Assembly: GCA_003427395.1 (NCBI GenBank)
Contig: BFEA01000550.1
Span: forward strand, 464,745 to 509,623
DNA length: 44,879 bases
Direction of reading: 5' to 3'
From: Chara braunii
Lineage: Eukaryota; Streptophyta; Charophyceae; Charales; Characeae
Below, piece after piece: positions 43,873 to 44,879 of this stretch (the stretch's first letter is position 1; each line of letters starts with the position of its first letter). Under the pieces are notes generated by a model, which did no database searches, was not told the origin of the DNA, and was given only the letters and a program-made list of their open reading frames with translations. A program made the translations under genes and the position numbers.

Positions 43873-43938
43873 GATGTTGAAGGCTCCGAGTATTTCAAGA
43901 TTAAGCGAGAGAGGAAGAAAGCGGAAGCAGAGATGGAG
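43873..43938 (+). CDS. FLOT: Flotillin-like protein, next exon
   Basis: This is a 22-codon exon, phase 0 at both ends. The acceptor is strong: a T-rich stretch and then TGCCTGGTGCAG, ending at 43872. The donor is near-consensus: GAG|GTAAGC at 43938/43939. The product starts DVEGSEYF and continues with a basic and acidic helix ending KKAEAEME. This matches plant flotillin at VDVPGHEYFSYLGQKTQMEA, where the SPFH domain passes into the long coiled-coil tail. Joined to the exon at 2240-2479 it gives KTLQ followed by DVEGSEYF, in register with KQLVDVPGHEYF and with no gap. The AEAE-type repeats of the tail must be encoded further right. A short exon is easy to mistake, but the match together with two good splice sites makes chance unlikely. 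Confidence 0.8.
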
Positions 43939-44879
43939 GTAAGCACAGTAAAATTATCGAATGACTGGACATCAGCAATGGACTCAGTTCGTGGCTGTGA
44001 AATCACCCTTCGATAAAAAAGGATCATATTGTCCCAAGTCCAACATCTGTTGGAGAACTAAGATGCAAGGCTTCAGGCCTCGGCAGGCCTCCACCAGGGA
44101 GTACCCAGAAAAATCACGTCCAGCCCCAAGTGAAGGTCGAGGCAGAAAAGGGGTCCGCCAGCCCTGGCATGATTCAGTTGGAAGGCTGGGTGCAGCCTCT
44201 CTTACTAACCAGTAGGCCCAGCCTACAGGTCCCTTGCAGAGGCTGGGGCCCTGGTACTCAGTCCGGAAGGTTCTGAGTCTGGGAAGAGCTCACTTCCAGT
44301 CAGGCAGCGGCGGCCTCCAGGATGTAACAAAGGGGAGGACGATGCAGCATTCCACACATTCGTAGGTACTGGCTGCTGTGCTAGCATGAGCACTAGCAAC
44401 TTTCCAGTGCTCACACAAAGAAGAAGGGGGAGCAGCAGCCATAGGCAGCTGCTCCGCCAGTGGCAGCCATAGCTGCGCTGGGTGGAAGTGGGGTGGTGCT
44501 GGGGCTGGGGTGATCAGGGGAGGATAGCATTGGGAACAGGCGACTTACCTGGCGATGACCAAAGAGCACGCTTGTGGTGGTCAGACTCGGCAGCATTGTT
44601 AGGCAAGAAAAGAATGGACAGAGTGTTGCACACTGAAACGGTGAATCAATATTACAATGCAGCCCTGAACATACATCATCATCATCGTTACACGGTGTGA
44701 ATGGGGTCTGGCGCTTCACACAGAAAGACTGCGCCAGCCCCTACCATACACAGACGAAGAAGAAGGGGGTTAGACGAAGAGGAGGGGAAGATGGGAATGT
44801 CGTCAACACCAAGTCTTCGGCACAGCCCAAATAGTCCCTCGTCGAAATGTCTGAATCCCAAATGTCAAGTCTGGATCCA
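43939..44879 (+). other. Start of the next flotillin intron with LTR-like repeats
   Basis: The intron begins GTAAGC. Around 44065-44470 the order of AGGCCTCGG, AGTGAAGG, GGACATTC-like and GCAGCCATAG motifs faintly follows the LTRs of B. From about 44590 the sequence is a diverged relative of the X LTR: it shares GTCGTCAACACCAAGTCTTC and TCAAGTCTGGATCCA with 24507-24590 and 38035-38120. It is cut by the window end. No further exon is seen. Confidence 0.6.

Overview
The window looks like nuclear DNA of a streptophyte green alga or plant. I infer a charophyte of the Chara type, because the retroelement proteins resemble ones I associate with Chara braunii; this is memory, not a search result. 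It has spliceosomal exons, Ty3/gypsy chromovirus-like elements, a LINE, MITEs and microsatellites. There are no prokaryotic operons, tRNAs, rRNAs or CRISPR arrays.

The only host gene I can support is a flotillin-like (SPFH/Band 7) gene on the + strand. One exon lies at 2240-2479. The next codons of the same protein lie at 43873-43938. Both exons are phase 0 and follow each other in the plant flotillin alignment without a gap, so the 41,393 bp between them reads as one giant intron. Further 5' and 3' exons are outside the window.

The intron, left to right: 2480-4523 anonymous DNA; 4524-5790 a degenerate repeat (TGTTATG family); 5800-11112 a broken LINE on the - strand, split at 8401-10029 by a second TGTTATG-family copy carrying a PIF/Harbinger-like MITE; 11113-18407 Ty3 element A (-); 18416-18573 a short TIR element; 18574-20072 microsatellites and short duplications; 20073-42785 a three-level nest of Ty3 elements; 42790-43872 low-complexity DNA.

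The nest is B (+, 20073-42785, target site duplication TACT), interrupted in pol by X (-, 24151-39005, TSD GAGGA), which is interrupted in its leader by C (+, 28949-37035, TSD TTTG). A, B and C share one coding layout: LTR, tRNA-iMet-type primer site, leader of about 1.2 kb, gag with a CCHC knuckle, protease, RT, RNase H, integrase, a chromodomain-like C-terminus, polypurine tract, LTR. X is a different Ty3 lineage. No copy is intact, and each has lost a different module.

The most notable molecular signal is at the gag-pol junctions of B, C and X. Each has the heptamer G GGA AAC in the gag reading phase, just before the gag stop, with pol open in the -1 frame. This is the expected form of a programmed -1 ribosomal frameshift and it recurs in two diverged lineages. 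Before 2240 there is a decayed AT-hook reading frame and local tandem duplications. After 43938 the next intron again holds LTR-like sequence.
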